From Collinsella sp. TF06-26 (GTDB lineage: Bacteria; Actinomycetota; Coriobacteriia; Coriobacteriales; Coriobacteriaceae): 64,000 bases of DNA. Each line of letters starts with the position of its first letter. The first letter of the stretch is position 1. A program made the position numbers and the translations under genes. The notes below the pieces were generated by a model, which worked only from the letters and a program-made list of their open reading frames with translations, was not told where the DNA came from and did not search any database. The DNA is taken from the NCBI RefSeq assembly GCF_002232035.1, contig NZ_NKXR01000002.1, forward strand, positions 1-64,000, given 5' to 3'. Of the stretch, positions 1 to 8,342 are shown one piece after another.

Positions 1-134
1 CTGCGGAAACGCGGGGGCCGTTCAGGCTGTTGCGCTGAGATTGAAAATCAACCGGTTTAAAGTCTACTAGATTGGGGGACTCGATCGAGCCAAGTCGACA
101 AAGACAGTTAACCGGCGGCTATTCATGCCTTGAT

Positions 135-941
135 TTAGAACCGCTCGAGAATCTCCGCGGCATTCTCTCGCAGATAGGTATCTAGGTCCGGCACGGCAAA
201 CTGCACGTAGCCCCTCTGCGGAGCCTGAATAACCTCTCTTTGTAGCAGCTTAGCCCTAATAGAGCTGACCTCATTGGTCTTTTTGCCCATGCGCTTAGCA
301 ATCTCAGATGATTTGAACTGCTGTTATCCTCGCACATGGCCAAAAGGTATTTGATATCGTTGAGTCCAAGTACAGAAATCGCGGGCTCGTGAACAACATC
401 GTGAAAACGAGCCTCTGCCAGCGTAATGCCTTCGATAACATCGCGCTCGCTCACAATGGCACTTTTGGCACGATGCAAGTTGGCGCGCTGCCAAATGGAG
501 TAACCGACCAGTTGTACCAGATAGGCATAGCCCTTAGTGACTTTAGCGGCTCTCGACAGCAAATCGTCCTCTATGGTCAAGCCGGTCGCGATAAAGCTAT
601 CGCCCATAGAAAGCGCCACCTCCACCTGGTTGATAGGCGCCAGATCTTCGGGGAGGGCACGACACGAGAATGTAAGTGCCTTGCTCTTAGTAAGATCCAT
701 AACACCAGCGGGCGATCCGGCAAATGCGAGAGCAATATCGACTTTCTCCCCTATTAGAAGCTGCACAGCAGAAGCAATAACACGCATATCGTCAATCGGG
801 GCATCCTGCACCTCATCTATGGCGATAAACAGGCCCTTGGAAGACTTTGCGGCCGAGCCAAGCAACTTTCTAAGACTCGACTCTTTGGGCACAACATCGA
901 CTTTGGCGGAAACAAAGCCGGCATTTACGCCGACTGAAGCT
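135..941 (-). pseudogene. Decayed copy of the AAA ATPase/winged-helix gene at 3076-4179
   Basis: This segment is a close copy of the intact ATPase gene downstream, in the same orientation and with a matching stop codon. It lacks about the first 110 codons, including the Walker A loop. Sequence matching the intact gene's upstream AT-rich region is joined directly to the codons for the GVNA.SV stretch near 941. The Walker B region (FIAIDEVQD) remains. One base is missing near 315-320 relative to the intact copy, so the winged-helix region is out of frame after 'CED'. Both lesions argue that it is non-functional. It may be the residue of a segmental duplication. Confidence 0.85.
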
Positions 942-1035
942 TAGCTTTATTAGATTATCGCAAACTATATCGGATTATATCGAGTTGTATAAGCCTGTAT
1001 AAACATATCGTGAAAGTATCGAGCTATCGTAATGC
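942..1035. repeat. AT-rich TATCG-type repeat region (copy 1)
   Basis: A short AT-rich stretch with repeated (A/T)TATCG words, for example TATATCGGATTATATCGAG near 966-985. It closely matches the region upstream of the intact ATPase gene (4200-4312). It is now fused to the truncated ATPase copy. It may be a relic of a promoter or operator for that gene family. Confidence 0.6.
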
Positions 1036-1112
1036 ATCTCAGCAATAGCCTAAATGCTGCCTTCTTCCCAACTCGTGGCGAAGTCAAGCTGAGGGCCCTC
1101 TACAACCATTGT

Positions 1113-1497
1113 CTAAAGCGAGAAGAACTCACTCTCGGCAGATAGGTTCGGCCCCAACCACGGATCACCCGTCAAGAAATACTCCGACCAGCGCTGCATA
1201 AACAGTGCCTGCTCGCGCTTCCAACGGCGTAGCTTTTCCTCGTTGGCCTCTTCCCTGCCGCGCGAGGTGAACTCGTAGTGGTACAGCTCTGCATAGGGCG
1301 TAAAGATGGTGCGGTAGCCGGCCACACCCGAGGGCAAAAGTCTGCGTCGTTAAAACCGACGGCGAGTTCCTCGTTGGAGCCTCCGACCTGCTCAAATACG
1401 TCGCGTAGGACCATCTGGCAGGCGCCCGTCACGGCACTGAAGTTGCCCGGGCGCACAGCACGGGCAAGAATAGCTCCCACACTTTGCAAAAGACAAC
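1113..1497 (-). pseudogene. 3' fragment of a GT2 glycosyltransferase, paralogous to the 5856-8342 gene
   Basis: The last roughly 125 codons of a glycosyltransferase, matching the C-terminus of the large enzyme encoded at 5856-8342. Conserved pieces include FTPYAELYHYEFTSRGREE, WLGPNLS and NFSAVTGACQM. The reading frame shifts near 1335: the end of the protein is in one frame and the preceding part in another. Similarity fades near 1497. No start or GT-A catalytic core is present. Together with the ATPase fragment it forms a degraded paralogue of the 3076-6240 segment. Confidence 0.85.
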
Positions 1498-1955
1498 TTT
1501 GTAGCTGCAAATTAAATAAACGCAATTCTATGCCCATATCGATACGTCATATGCCAGCAGCGCATTCTATTGGTATGGAAACCGGTTTGAGTCATTGATT
1601 TAAACTGGAGCCTCTACAGCAATTAATAGCGCCCTAGACAGCATCAGCACCAGAGACATACCAAACTAGCCATCATCACCGATCTCAAATAATTCGCAAC
1701 GGTTACCATGTCGGCCTTCGACTCAACCGGCCAGATTACAGCAACCTCGATGATAGTCGTCTTAGTTGCAACAACCGTGGGCGTTACCATGCCTCTAACA
1801 GGTTTTGCGTGCCCACGACGCGCTTTCCTAGATGATTATCGACCAATCCGCTACAACCAGTGAACGCTGGTTCGGAACCCCAATCGTCCCACCACCAGCG
1901 TAGCGGGATCGTCGTCAAATCACGTATGCGGAAGAAAATGTCAAAAGTCTTGGTT
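1498..1955. other. Gene-poor, AT-richer stretch
   Basis: No convincing gene here. Short open frames on either strand lack ribosome-binding sites and recognisable motifs. A minus-strand frame at about 1784-1955 encodes an unusual W-rich stretch (LRWWWDDWGSEP), which could be a relic of a lost coding region. I could not identify it. Confidence 0.4.
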
Positions 1956-3035
1956 CTACGACAAAGCTTTATTAAACAAATCGAAAGGGCCGATAAAACG
2001 CATGATGAAACCAATCAAGAGTTTCCTGAGACCTTCCAACATTAAGCAAATCGCGAACACAGCTGTTGGAACCAGAAGCACCTGCAACATTCCCAGTCTA
2101 ACGCCGACACGCGTAAAGGGAAACAGCGAGCTCCAAAGCCAACTTTGGATAGGCCCATAGTCAGAAATAAGATAAGTAGCGAAACAAAGTTTCGCTACAG
2201 CGTTAACGAAACGGGAGGAAAAATGCGGCATCTTTAAATCGATCAACAAGACCGAAATTGCTATAACTAACGAAAAAATAGACGCCGGTGATCCGAAAAA
2301 ACCGTTATACAAATTCGCAAAGGTCGAGCCCAGCAAACCATCAAAATGGAATTGACCATAAAACGATATTGCAACTCCCACAAAGGAAGCAATACAACAA
2401 GTAACCAGGCGCCGTACATCCACTGTTGACAAATCTACATACCAGCGAATATAGCAAACAAGAACGCAAATTATAATAAAATCAACTAGTAGCCCGTCGA
2501 TGGGAATCCAAAAGAGCGGCACATAACGCAGGAATCCAAAGGCGAAGACCAGAAAGATTGATAGATAAAGATGTAGTTTCTGGTCCAACACATGCAAAGC
2601 CGGAATTAAAAAGGGCAGCAAAAAAACAAGCCAAGCATAGACGGTTACAAACCACCAACTAGAACCAGTAAGAGTTGGTGCAAAAATATCTATCAAATTA
2701 GTTGGACTTACTTGAATATCGCCGCGAAGCATGAAGAAAAAACCCAGCACAATACTATAAAAGAGAACCGTGCCTTCGATTGAAGCTATCTGTTTAACAG
2801 CTTGTTTAATGGAGTATCCAGCTTTCCCCGCAACAAACCAGATTGTTATGGCAACAAAGCAGCCGACCGCAGTTCTTCCAATTGGATAGAAAAAGATATT
2901 GTAGAAAAACCTAGTAAACGAGCTAGGAAATACGGAAACAGAATCAGCGTTGTGAACAACAAAATGATGAGCCATTACCGTCCACATAAGGACAATGCGA
3001 AGTAATTCGATACGGGAATCTCGTATTTTTACCAT
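1956..3035 (-). CDS. Acyltransferase 3 family membrane protein
   Basis: Predicted multi-pass membrane acyltransferase of the acyltransferase 3 (OafA/WecH/NodX-like) family, about 359 residues and normal for the family. The N-terminus has the typical R-x-E-LLR...AHHF signature (RIELLRIVLMWTVMAHHF). About ten hydrophobic segments follow, with a WWFVTVYAWLVFLLPFL stretch typical of the family. Such enzymes O-acetylate surface glycans or lipids, which fits the nearby glycosyltransferase cluster. The substrate is unknown. The start is set at 3035 because a TGGGGGC ribosome-binding site precedes MVKIRDSR; a start 7 codons earlier lacks one. It lies 40 bp downstream of the ATPase gene on the same strand and has a lower G+C content than the housekeeping genes. 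Confidence 0.82.
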   Translation of the reverse strand: MVKIRDSRIELLRIVLMWTVMAHHFVVHNADSVSVFPSSFTRFFYNIFFYPIGRTAVGCFVAITIWFVAGKAGYSIKQAVKQIASIEGTVLFYSIVLGFFFMLRGDIQVSPTNLIDIFAPTLTGSSWWFVTVYAWLVFLLPFLIPALHVLDQKLHLYLSIFLVFAFGFLRYVPLFWIPIDGLLVDFIIICVLVCYIRWYVDLSTVDVRRLVTCCIASFVGVAISFYGQFHFDGLLGSTFANLYNGFFGSPASIFSLVIAISVLLIDLKMPHFSSRFVNAVAKLCFATYLISDYGPIQSWLWSSLFPFTRVGVRLGMLQVLLVPTAVFAICLMLEGLRKLLIGFIMRFIGPFDLFNKALS

Positions 3036-3075
3036 AATGCCCCCAAGTAAAATCAAAGCCTAATAATACCTCGAC

Positions 3076-4179
3076 CTAGAAGCGTTCGAGAATCTCCTCG
3101 GCATTCTCTCGCAGATAAATATCTAGGTCCGGCACGGCAAACTGCACGTAGCCTCTCTGTGGCGCCTGAATAACCTCTCTTTGTAGCAATTTTGCCCTAA
3201 TGGAGCTGACCTCATTGGTCCTTTTACCCATGCGCCTAGCAATCTCGGATGATTTGGACTGTTGTTTGTCCTCGCACATCGCCAAAAGGTATTTGATATC
3301 GTTAGGCCCCAGTCCGGAAATCGCTGGCTCGTGAACAACATCGTGAAAACGAGCCTCTGCCAGCGCAATGCCCTCGGTGACGTCGCGCTCGCTCACAATG
3401 GCACTTTTGGCACGATGCAAGTTGGCGCGCTGCCAAATGGAATAACCGACCAGCTGCACCAGATAGGCATAGCCCTTAGTGGCCTTAGCGGCTCTCGACA
3501 GAAGATTGTCCTCTATGGTCAAACCAGTCGCGACAAAACTATCGCCCATAGAGAGAGCTACCTCCACCTGGTTGATAGGCTCCAGATCTTCGGGGAGGGC
3601 ACGACGCAAGAACGTAAGCGCCTTGCCGTTAATAAGATCCATAACACCGGCGGGTAAACCGGCAAAGGCAAGTGCGATATCTACTTTTTCCCCTATTAAA
3701 AGCTGCACAGCAGAGGCAATAGCGCGCATATCGTCAATCGGGGCGTCCTGAACTTCATCGATAGCAATAAAAAGACCCCGTGATGACTTCGCCGCCGAAC
3801 TCAGCAACTTTCTAAGGCTCGACTCTTTGGGCACAACGTCGACTTTCGCGGAAACAAAGCCGGCGTTTACGCCGACCGAAGCATTGCCCGCAAGGGAAGA
3901 ATCAGCAACCTGATCCCTCAAGTCCAGCAATAGGTTAGGGCCAGCAGAGACAATAGCGGTCTTCCACCCAAGCTCTCGAGCACGATCCCTAAGATCACAG
4001 AGCAAAACAGTTTTTCCGGAGCCCCTCGGTCCAGCAATGCGCATGAGCCTCGCAGGTGCACCAATTCCCGCATTCAAACTCTCAGTAAACTCAAGGGCAA
4101 TATCATCACGACCAATTATGCGCGGAGGCTCAGCGCCGGCAGTGGGACGAAACGGGTTATGGAATGCTGTGGCGCTCAC
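3076..4179 (-). CDS. AAA ATPase with C-terminal winged-helix-like domain
   Basis: A 367-residue P-loop ATPase resembling the AAA_16 group. Walker A is GPRGSGKT near residues 50-57, and Walker B is LFIAIDEVQD near 135-145. The C-terminal third ('SEIARRMGKRTNEVSSIRAKL') looks like a winged-helix DNA-binding domain, giving an Orc1/Cdc6-like or STAND-regulator-like layout. The start is GTG at 4179 with GAAAGG about 8 bases upstream. An AT-rich region of repeated TATCG words lies immediately upstream and could be its own binding site. A truncated paralogue is at 135-941. The role is unknown: local regulator, replication-like initiator and defence-associated ATPase are all possible. Confidence 0.75.
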   Translation of the reverse strand: MSATAFHNPFRPTAGAEPPRIIGRDDIALEFTESLNAGIGAPARLMRIAGPRGSGKTVLLCDLRDRARELGWKTAIVSAGPNLLLDLRDQVADSSLAGNASVGVNAGFVSAKVDVVPKESSLRKLLSSAAKSSRGLFIAIDEVQDAPIDDMRAIASAVQLLIGEKVDIALAFAGLPAGVMDLINGKALTFLRRALPEDLEPINQVEVALSMGDSFVATGLTIEDNLLSRAAKATKGYAYLVQLVGYSIWQRANLHRAKSAIVSERDVTEGIALAEARFHDVVHEPAISGLGPNDIKYLLAMCEDKQQSKSSEIARRMGKRTNEVSSIRAKLLQREVIQAPQRGYVQFAVPDLDIYLRENAEEILERF

Positions 4180-4199
4180 TTGTTTGCCTTTCTAGGGAA

Positions 4200-4312
4200 T
4201 CGATTATCAATTAATCGTAGCTTTATATTTATATCGTAATTTATATCGGATTTTATCGGTTTGTACATGGCTATATAAACTTATCGCGGAAATATCGCGC
4301 TTTCGTAACCTA
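4200..4312. repeat. AT-rich TATCG-type repeat region (copy 2), upstream of the ATPase gene
   Basis: About 110 bases with at least six (A/T)TATCG words, such as TATATCGGATTTTATCGG, ending at ATATCGCGC. The matching block at 942-1035 shows that the pattern is conserved between paralogous segments. It occupies the promoter position of the ATPase/winged-helix gene. A separate short tandem run of TTGATCC units follows at about 4322-4342. Confidence 0.6.
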
Positions 4313-4432
4313 TCCTTGACCCTTGATCCTTGATCCTTGATCACATACGTTACTGGCCAATAACGCCCATCTAATGTGCTGCGATATAATCAAACTCATC
4401 AAATGCAAAGCCAACAATCCGAAGGGACCAAC

Positions 4433-4882
4433 GTGCTAACAATTCACTATGGTGATATGGAAAACGTTATCTACAACACGTCGGTTTACTTCGATAACGT
4501 CTATTCGCCCCAGTGGTTTCAAGACTCCTTTGCTCAAAGGGTCATTAAATCCATCGACAAAGGCACCGTGGTGGGCCCCAATGCAATCGATACCAAGATT
4601 CTAGGCATCATTCCTCCCGAGAAACTATCCAGCGGCACCAAAACGCTGCTGCTTATGTACTTTATGCCGCAGAATATATATAACGCCTCAAATTGCGGTG
4701 ATAATTGCGCCTACTGGATTCTGAGGATCGCCGCGCAAAGGGATCTAACAATCAATCTCTACCATTTAATGGATTTCGGAAACGGCAAATTCACGGCTGT
4801 CATTGCGAACACGGGTGATGTCGTTCACACGATGTTCGACCTTGTCCCCATAGCTGGAAAATGCCTAAGGGAGAACTCCTGA
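4433..4882 (+). CDS. DUF4869-type protein
   Basis: About 149 residues, recognised as a DUF4869-like protein by the N-terminal LTIHYGDM, the IPPEKLSSGTKTLLLM block, the NCGDNC pair near the middle and HLMDFG. Biochemical function is unknown. I chose GTG at 4433 rather than GTG at 4376: a GAAGGGA ribosome-binding site sits 5 bases upstream, and the protein then begins at LTIHYGDM, as I recall for the family. The stop overlaps the start of the next gene by one base (TGATG), so the two are probably translationally coupled. The low G+C and the position at an insertion-like junction suggest a transferred cassette. Confidence 0.78.
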   Translation: MLTIHYGDMENVIYNTSVYFDNVYSPQWFQDSFAQRVIKSIDKGTVVGPNAIDTKILGIIPPEKLSSGTKTLLLMYFMPQNIYNASNCGDNCAYWILRIAAQRDLTINLYHLMDFGNGKFTAVIANTGDVVHTMFDLVPIAGKCLRENS

Positions 4883-5859
4883 TGCGCGGATCATACAAGG
4901 TAATTATTCAAAATAACCGGGTTCAGTTTAAACTGACCATCAATAGAAATCTGACCATCATCCAAGGCAACAGTGCTACAGGCAAGACAACTCTGCTTGA
5001 TATGGTGGCAGCTCACGAAGAGCTTGGGGCACAAAGTGGCGTAACAGTCAGTTGCAAAGTGTCCTGTAAAACAATATCTGGAAAAAATTGGCGCAGAGAT
5101 CTCCAAGAGATTTCCAGCAGCATTGTTTTTATTGATGAGGGCAATAGTTTTGTTCGATCAAGAGAATTTGCCCATGAAGCAAAACGTAGCTCAAACTACT
5201 ACGTAATCGTCACCAGAGAGTCACTGCGCCAACTGCCCTATAGCGTTGATGAAATCTACGGTCTTAAGAACACCAACCGAACCACAACGAAGTATCCCGT
5301 TTACTCTCGTGTCTACACCTCTACATATCGTATTTACGGTGATACTAAATTTAGAGGCGAGAGGCCCGAGCTTGTCATCGTAGAGGACACAAATTCGGGC
5401 TACGAATTCTTCAGTTTGCTATGCAAAAAGAGCAGCATTAAGTGCATCAGCGCGGGAGGAAAATCAAATATTTGCAACTGCATTATGGACGCACCGGAAA
5501 ACGACATCCTCGTGATTGCCGACGGCGCCGCCTTCGGACCAGAAATTGCGGAAGCAGTTGCTCTATTGCGCCGAAAGAACATCAAGCTATTCCTACCGGA
5601 ATCGTTTGAATGGCTCGTGTTGAAGTCGGGATTATTCAACAGCAAACACATTAAGGACATGCTGCTTAACCCCGCTGATCATATAGAAAGCTCAAAGTTC
5701 TTTAGCTGGGAGAAGTTCTTTACTGCAGAACTCATCGAATGCTCACGAGACACGCGTTTTCGATATGACAAGAGCTGCTTGAACGAGGAGTACTTGAACC
5801 CTACCGCTCTTACAGCCCTTGAGGATACTTTGCCGGATCTTGGAATTACTTCGCCCTAA
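4882..5859 (+). CDS. P-loop ATPase with TOPRIM-like C-terminal region, partner of the DUF4869 protein
   Basis: A 325-residue protein. The N-terminal half has a Walker A motif, GNSATGKTT (29-37), a short Walker B-like IVFIDEG (81-87) and a strand VIVTRE (108-113). It is a minimal ABC/OLD-like P-loop domain with no obvious signature-helix insertion. The C-terminal half has ELVIVED (E168), SAGGKSN (190-196) and DILVIADGAAFG (208-219). The spacing recalls the glutamate, glycine and acidic strands of a TOPRIM domain, but a DGA replaces the usual DxD. The start ATG at 4882 follows AAGGGA and overlaps the upstream stop. The stop overlaps the convergent glycosyltransferase stop by 3 to 4 bases. A nuclease, defence or toxin role is inference. 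Confidence 0.6.
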   Translation: MRGSYKVIIQNNRVQFKLTINRNLTIIQGNSATGKTTLLDMVAAHEELGAQSGVTVSCKVSCKTISGKNWRRDLQEISSSIVFIDEGNSFVRSREFAHEAKRSSNYYVIVTRESLRQLPYSVDEIYGLKNTNRTTTKYPVYSRVYTSTYRIYGDTKFRGERPELVIVEDTNSGYEFFSLLCKKSSIKCISAGGKSNICNCIMDAPENDILVIADGAAFGPEIAEAVALLRRKNIKLFLPESFEWLVLKSGLFNSKHIKDMLLNPADHIESSKFFSWEKFFTAELIECSRDTRFRYDKSCLNEEYLNPTALTALEDTLPDLGITSP

Positions 5860-8342
5860 AGCGAGAAGTACTCGCTCTCGAGAGATAGGTTCGGCCCGAG
5901 CCACGGGTCACCGTCAAGGAAGAACTCCGGCCAGCGCTGCATGAACAGGGCTTGCTCGCGCTTCCAGCGGCGCAGCTTTTCCTCGTTGGCCTCTTCCCTG
6001 CCGCGCGAGGTGAACTCGTAGTGGTACAACTCGGCATAGGGCGTAAAGATGGTGCGGTAGCCCGCCTCCCACACGCGCAGGCAAAAGTCCGCGTCGTTAA
6101 AGCCGACGGCGAATTCCTCGTTATAGCCTCCGACCAGCTCAAATACGTCGCGTCGCACCATCTGGCAGGCGCCCGTTACGGCACTGAAGTTACCGGGGCG
6201 CACAGCGCGGGCAAGATAGCCCTCGCGCTTTGCCGAGAAGTCCTGGTTGGCATGGGCAAGTGCGCCACGCACGCCAACCACAATGCCGGCATGCTGCACC
6301 AGATGATCGGCAAAGTAGAGCTTGGCGCCCACCACGCCCGCATCGGGACGCTGCAGATACCCCATCATTTCTTCGATAAAATCGGGGCTTATGACCTCAG
6401 TATCGTTGTTCAGCAGCAGCAGGTAATCGCCCTTGGCATGCTCCACACCAAAGTTGATGATCTGGGAGTAATTGAACTCACCCGGCCAGTACACAACGCG
6501 CGCGATGCCCTTGCCTTCGGATGCAGCAGCCACGCGTTCCGGCAGGGTTTCGTAATATGCAAACGTCTCCGGGGCTTCGCTGTTGTTCTCCACCAAGACG
6601 ATCTCGTAATTGGCATACGTGGCTTTCTGGGCGATCGACATCACACAGGCGTCGAGCGTCTCAATGTGATCCTTGGTCGGAATCACAATGCTCACCAGCG
6701 GCGCAGGCTCTGGCAGCGCATAGCGCATGCGGTAGACAAACGGTGTCTCGGTCTCCACGACCGTTCCGTGAACGCCCAGCGCGTTAAAGTGGCGCTGCAG
6801 CGCAAGGCGCCCGGCTTCAATAGCATACGGCTTGCTATCGGCAGAGCCATCGGCAGTTGAACCGGGATGCACGCGCCAGTGATACAGCACATGTGCAACG
6901 TGCTCAAAGCGCGCGCCGGCTGCAAGGCAGCGAAGCGTCAGGTCGTAATCCTGAGCGCCCGCGACGTCTTCCGGCGACATGCCAATACGGTCGATGAGCG
7001 CCTTCCCCACCATCAGAAAATGCGTCACGCAGTTATGGCTATAGAGCAGGTCGACGTTGAGCTTGGTCTTAAATACCGGCTGACCCCACTCCCCCGTTTT
7101 CTGGAACATGTCCTCGTCGCAGAACAGGACCTGGGGGCGGTCGCCCTCGGCAGCCTTATTCAGCGCGGAAACATAGTGGAATAATGCGTCCGGCTCCAGG
7201 ATGTCATCGTGGTCCAAGAACGCGATGTAGTCGCCCATCGCTTGCTCAATACCTGCGTTGGTGTTGACCACAATGCCGCCGTTGCCGGACAACTCGATGC
7301 GGCGAACGCGCTCGTCATTGACGTCCGCCGCAAGGTCGGCCACCGCATCCCATTCAGGCGAGGCATCCATAAGAAGCAGTTCCCAGTTGTCATAGCTCTG
7401 GGCTAGCACCGAGTCCAGCAGCTCGCGCAGGTAGACCCGATCGGTCTTGTAGCACGGCACCACAATGCTCACGAGCGGCCTATAGGCAAAGGCCGCCGAA
7501 GCGACACGCTGGCACGCCAAATCGCCCGGCTTTGCGCGATGCTGCTCAAACCAACGTCGATAAGCTGCGCCGTCTGCACGCGCGTCCTTCATACGGTTCC
7601 AGCTGTCGTCGACCATGCCGTTGTACAGGCGACCATCCATGGCGCAAAAACCGCTCTGGATCCGCTCTGTGGGATCGCTCGCAATCGCGACATAATCCCG
7701 TATATCCTGAGGCATCTCTACGCTCAGATACGTTTTATTGACACGGCAACCGTTGCGCTGCGGCACATCGAACTGCGATTCAAACACATGCACGGTGGCA
7801 TCGATGGCATTCATATGCGTATCGAAGATCTGGAGCTCAGGTGCGCACTGGGGGTCTCCCGCCCAGGTGGCCTCATAGCGCCACACCGCGCCGGCGTCTG
7901 CCGGCAAATAGCGAATGGCATCGATCTCGTAGCGACCGCAGCATTCGCCACGCTGCGCATCGCGGATAAGCGCGCACAGCGCAGGCTTTGCTTTGTAGTT
8001 AATCTTGGATTCCAGCTTGGCCACGCGGCTATCGAGGCAAATGGAGCCCAACCTTTGGCCACCGGATGCAAATGCGACGTCAATCGTAGAGCCGTCCAAA
8101 AAGGGAAGCACCAAGACGGCGAGCTCGCGCTCGCAATCGGAAACGAAAGGGCAAAGCGCCAACACACGGCCATGATCGACCGGGAGCACCAGCGACGGCA
8201 CACAAGAACCGCTCGTCGTCGCATGGGTAAACGCTTGAGAACCCTCCCGCTCAATAAGCGCGGCGACATCCTGACCGGCAAAACGAAGCAGCACAAACAG
8301 ACGGCCCTGACTGCGGCAAAGTGCCAAACGCTTGATACTCAT
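5856..8342 (-). CDS. Large glycosyltransferase with two GT2 domains
   Basis: An 828-residue protein with an N-terminal region of about 280 residues of unknown fold and two family-2 glycosyltransferase domains. The first GT-A domain starts near residue 290 (VSIVVPCYKTD) and has FLDHDD. The second starts near 545 (VSIVIPTKD) and has LLNNDTEV. The C-terminal part contains GACQMVRRDVFE and the GFNDADFCLRV region typical of rhamnosyl/galactofuranosyl-type transferases. It probably extends a cell-surface polysaccharide, with donor and acceptor unknown. Its start codon directly follows the stop of the upstream glycosyltransferase, with no gap, so it is the last gene of a minus-strand operon. A truncated copy of its 3' end is at 1113-1497. 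Confidence 0.85.
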   Translation of the reverse strand: MSIKRLALCRSQGRLFVLLRFAGQDVAALIEREGSQAFTHATTSGSCVPSLVLPVDHGRVLALCPFVSDCERELAVLVLPFLDGSTIDVAFASGGQRLGSICLDSRVAKLESKINYKAKPALCALIRDAQRGECCGRYEIDAIRYLPADAGAVWRYEATWAGDPQCAPELQIFDTHMNAIDATVHVFESQFDVPQRNGCRVNKTYLSVEMPQDIRDYVAIASDPTERIQSGFCAMDGRLYNGMVDDSWNRMKDARADGAAYRRWFEQHRAKPGDLACQRVASAAFAYRPLVSIVVPCYKTDRVYLRELLDSVLAQSYDNWELLLMDASPEWDAVADLAADVNDERVRRIELSGNGGIVVNTNAGIEQAMGDYIAFLDHDDILEPDALFHYVSALNKAAEGDRPQVLFCDEDMFQKTGEWGQPVFKTKLNVDLLYSHNCVTHFLMVGKALIDRIGMSPEDVAGAQDYDLTLRCLAAGARFEHVAHVLYHWRVHPGSTADGSADSKPYAIEAGRLALQRHFNALGVHGTVVETETPFVYRMRYALPEPAPLVSIVIPTKDHIETLDACVMSIAQKATYANYEIVLVENNSEAPETFAYYETLPERVAAASEGKGIARVVYWPGEFNYSQIINFGVEHAKGDYLLLLNNDTEVISPDFIEEMMGYLQRPDAGVVGAKLYFADHLVQHAGIVVGVRGALAHANQDFSAKREGYLARAVRPGNFSAVTGACQMVRRDVFELVGGYNEEFAVGFNDADFCLRVWEAGYRTIFTPYAELYHYEFTSRGREEANEEKLRRWKREQALFMQRWPEFFLDGDPWLGPNLSLESEYFSL

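Noticed and set aside
389-944. Plus-strand open frames across the ATPase fragment
   Set aside because: They lie antisense to a clearly homologous pseudogene and have no ribosome-binding site or family match.
4313-4345. CRISPR-like tandem repeat of TTGATCC
   Set aside because: Only a few 7-bp units with no spacers; a simple tandem repeat.
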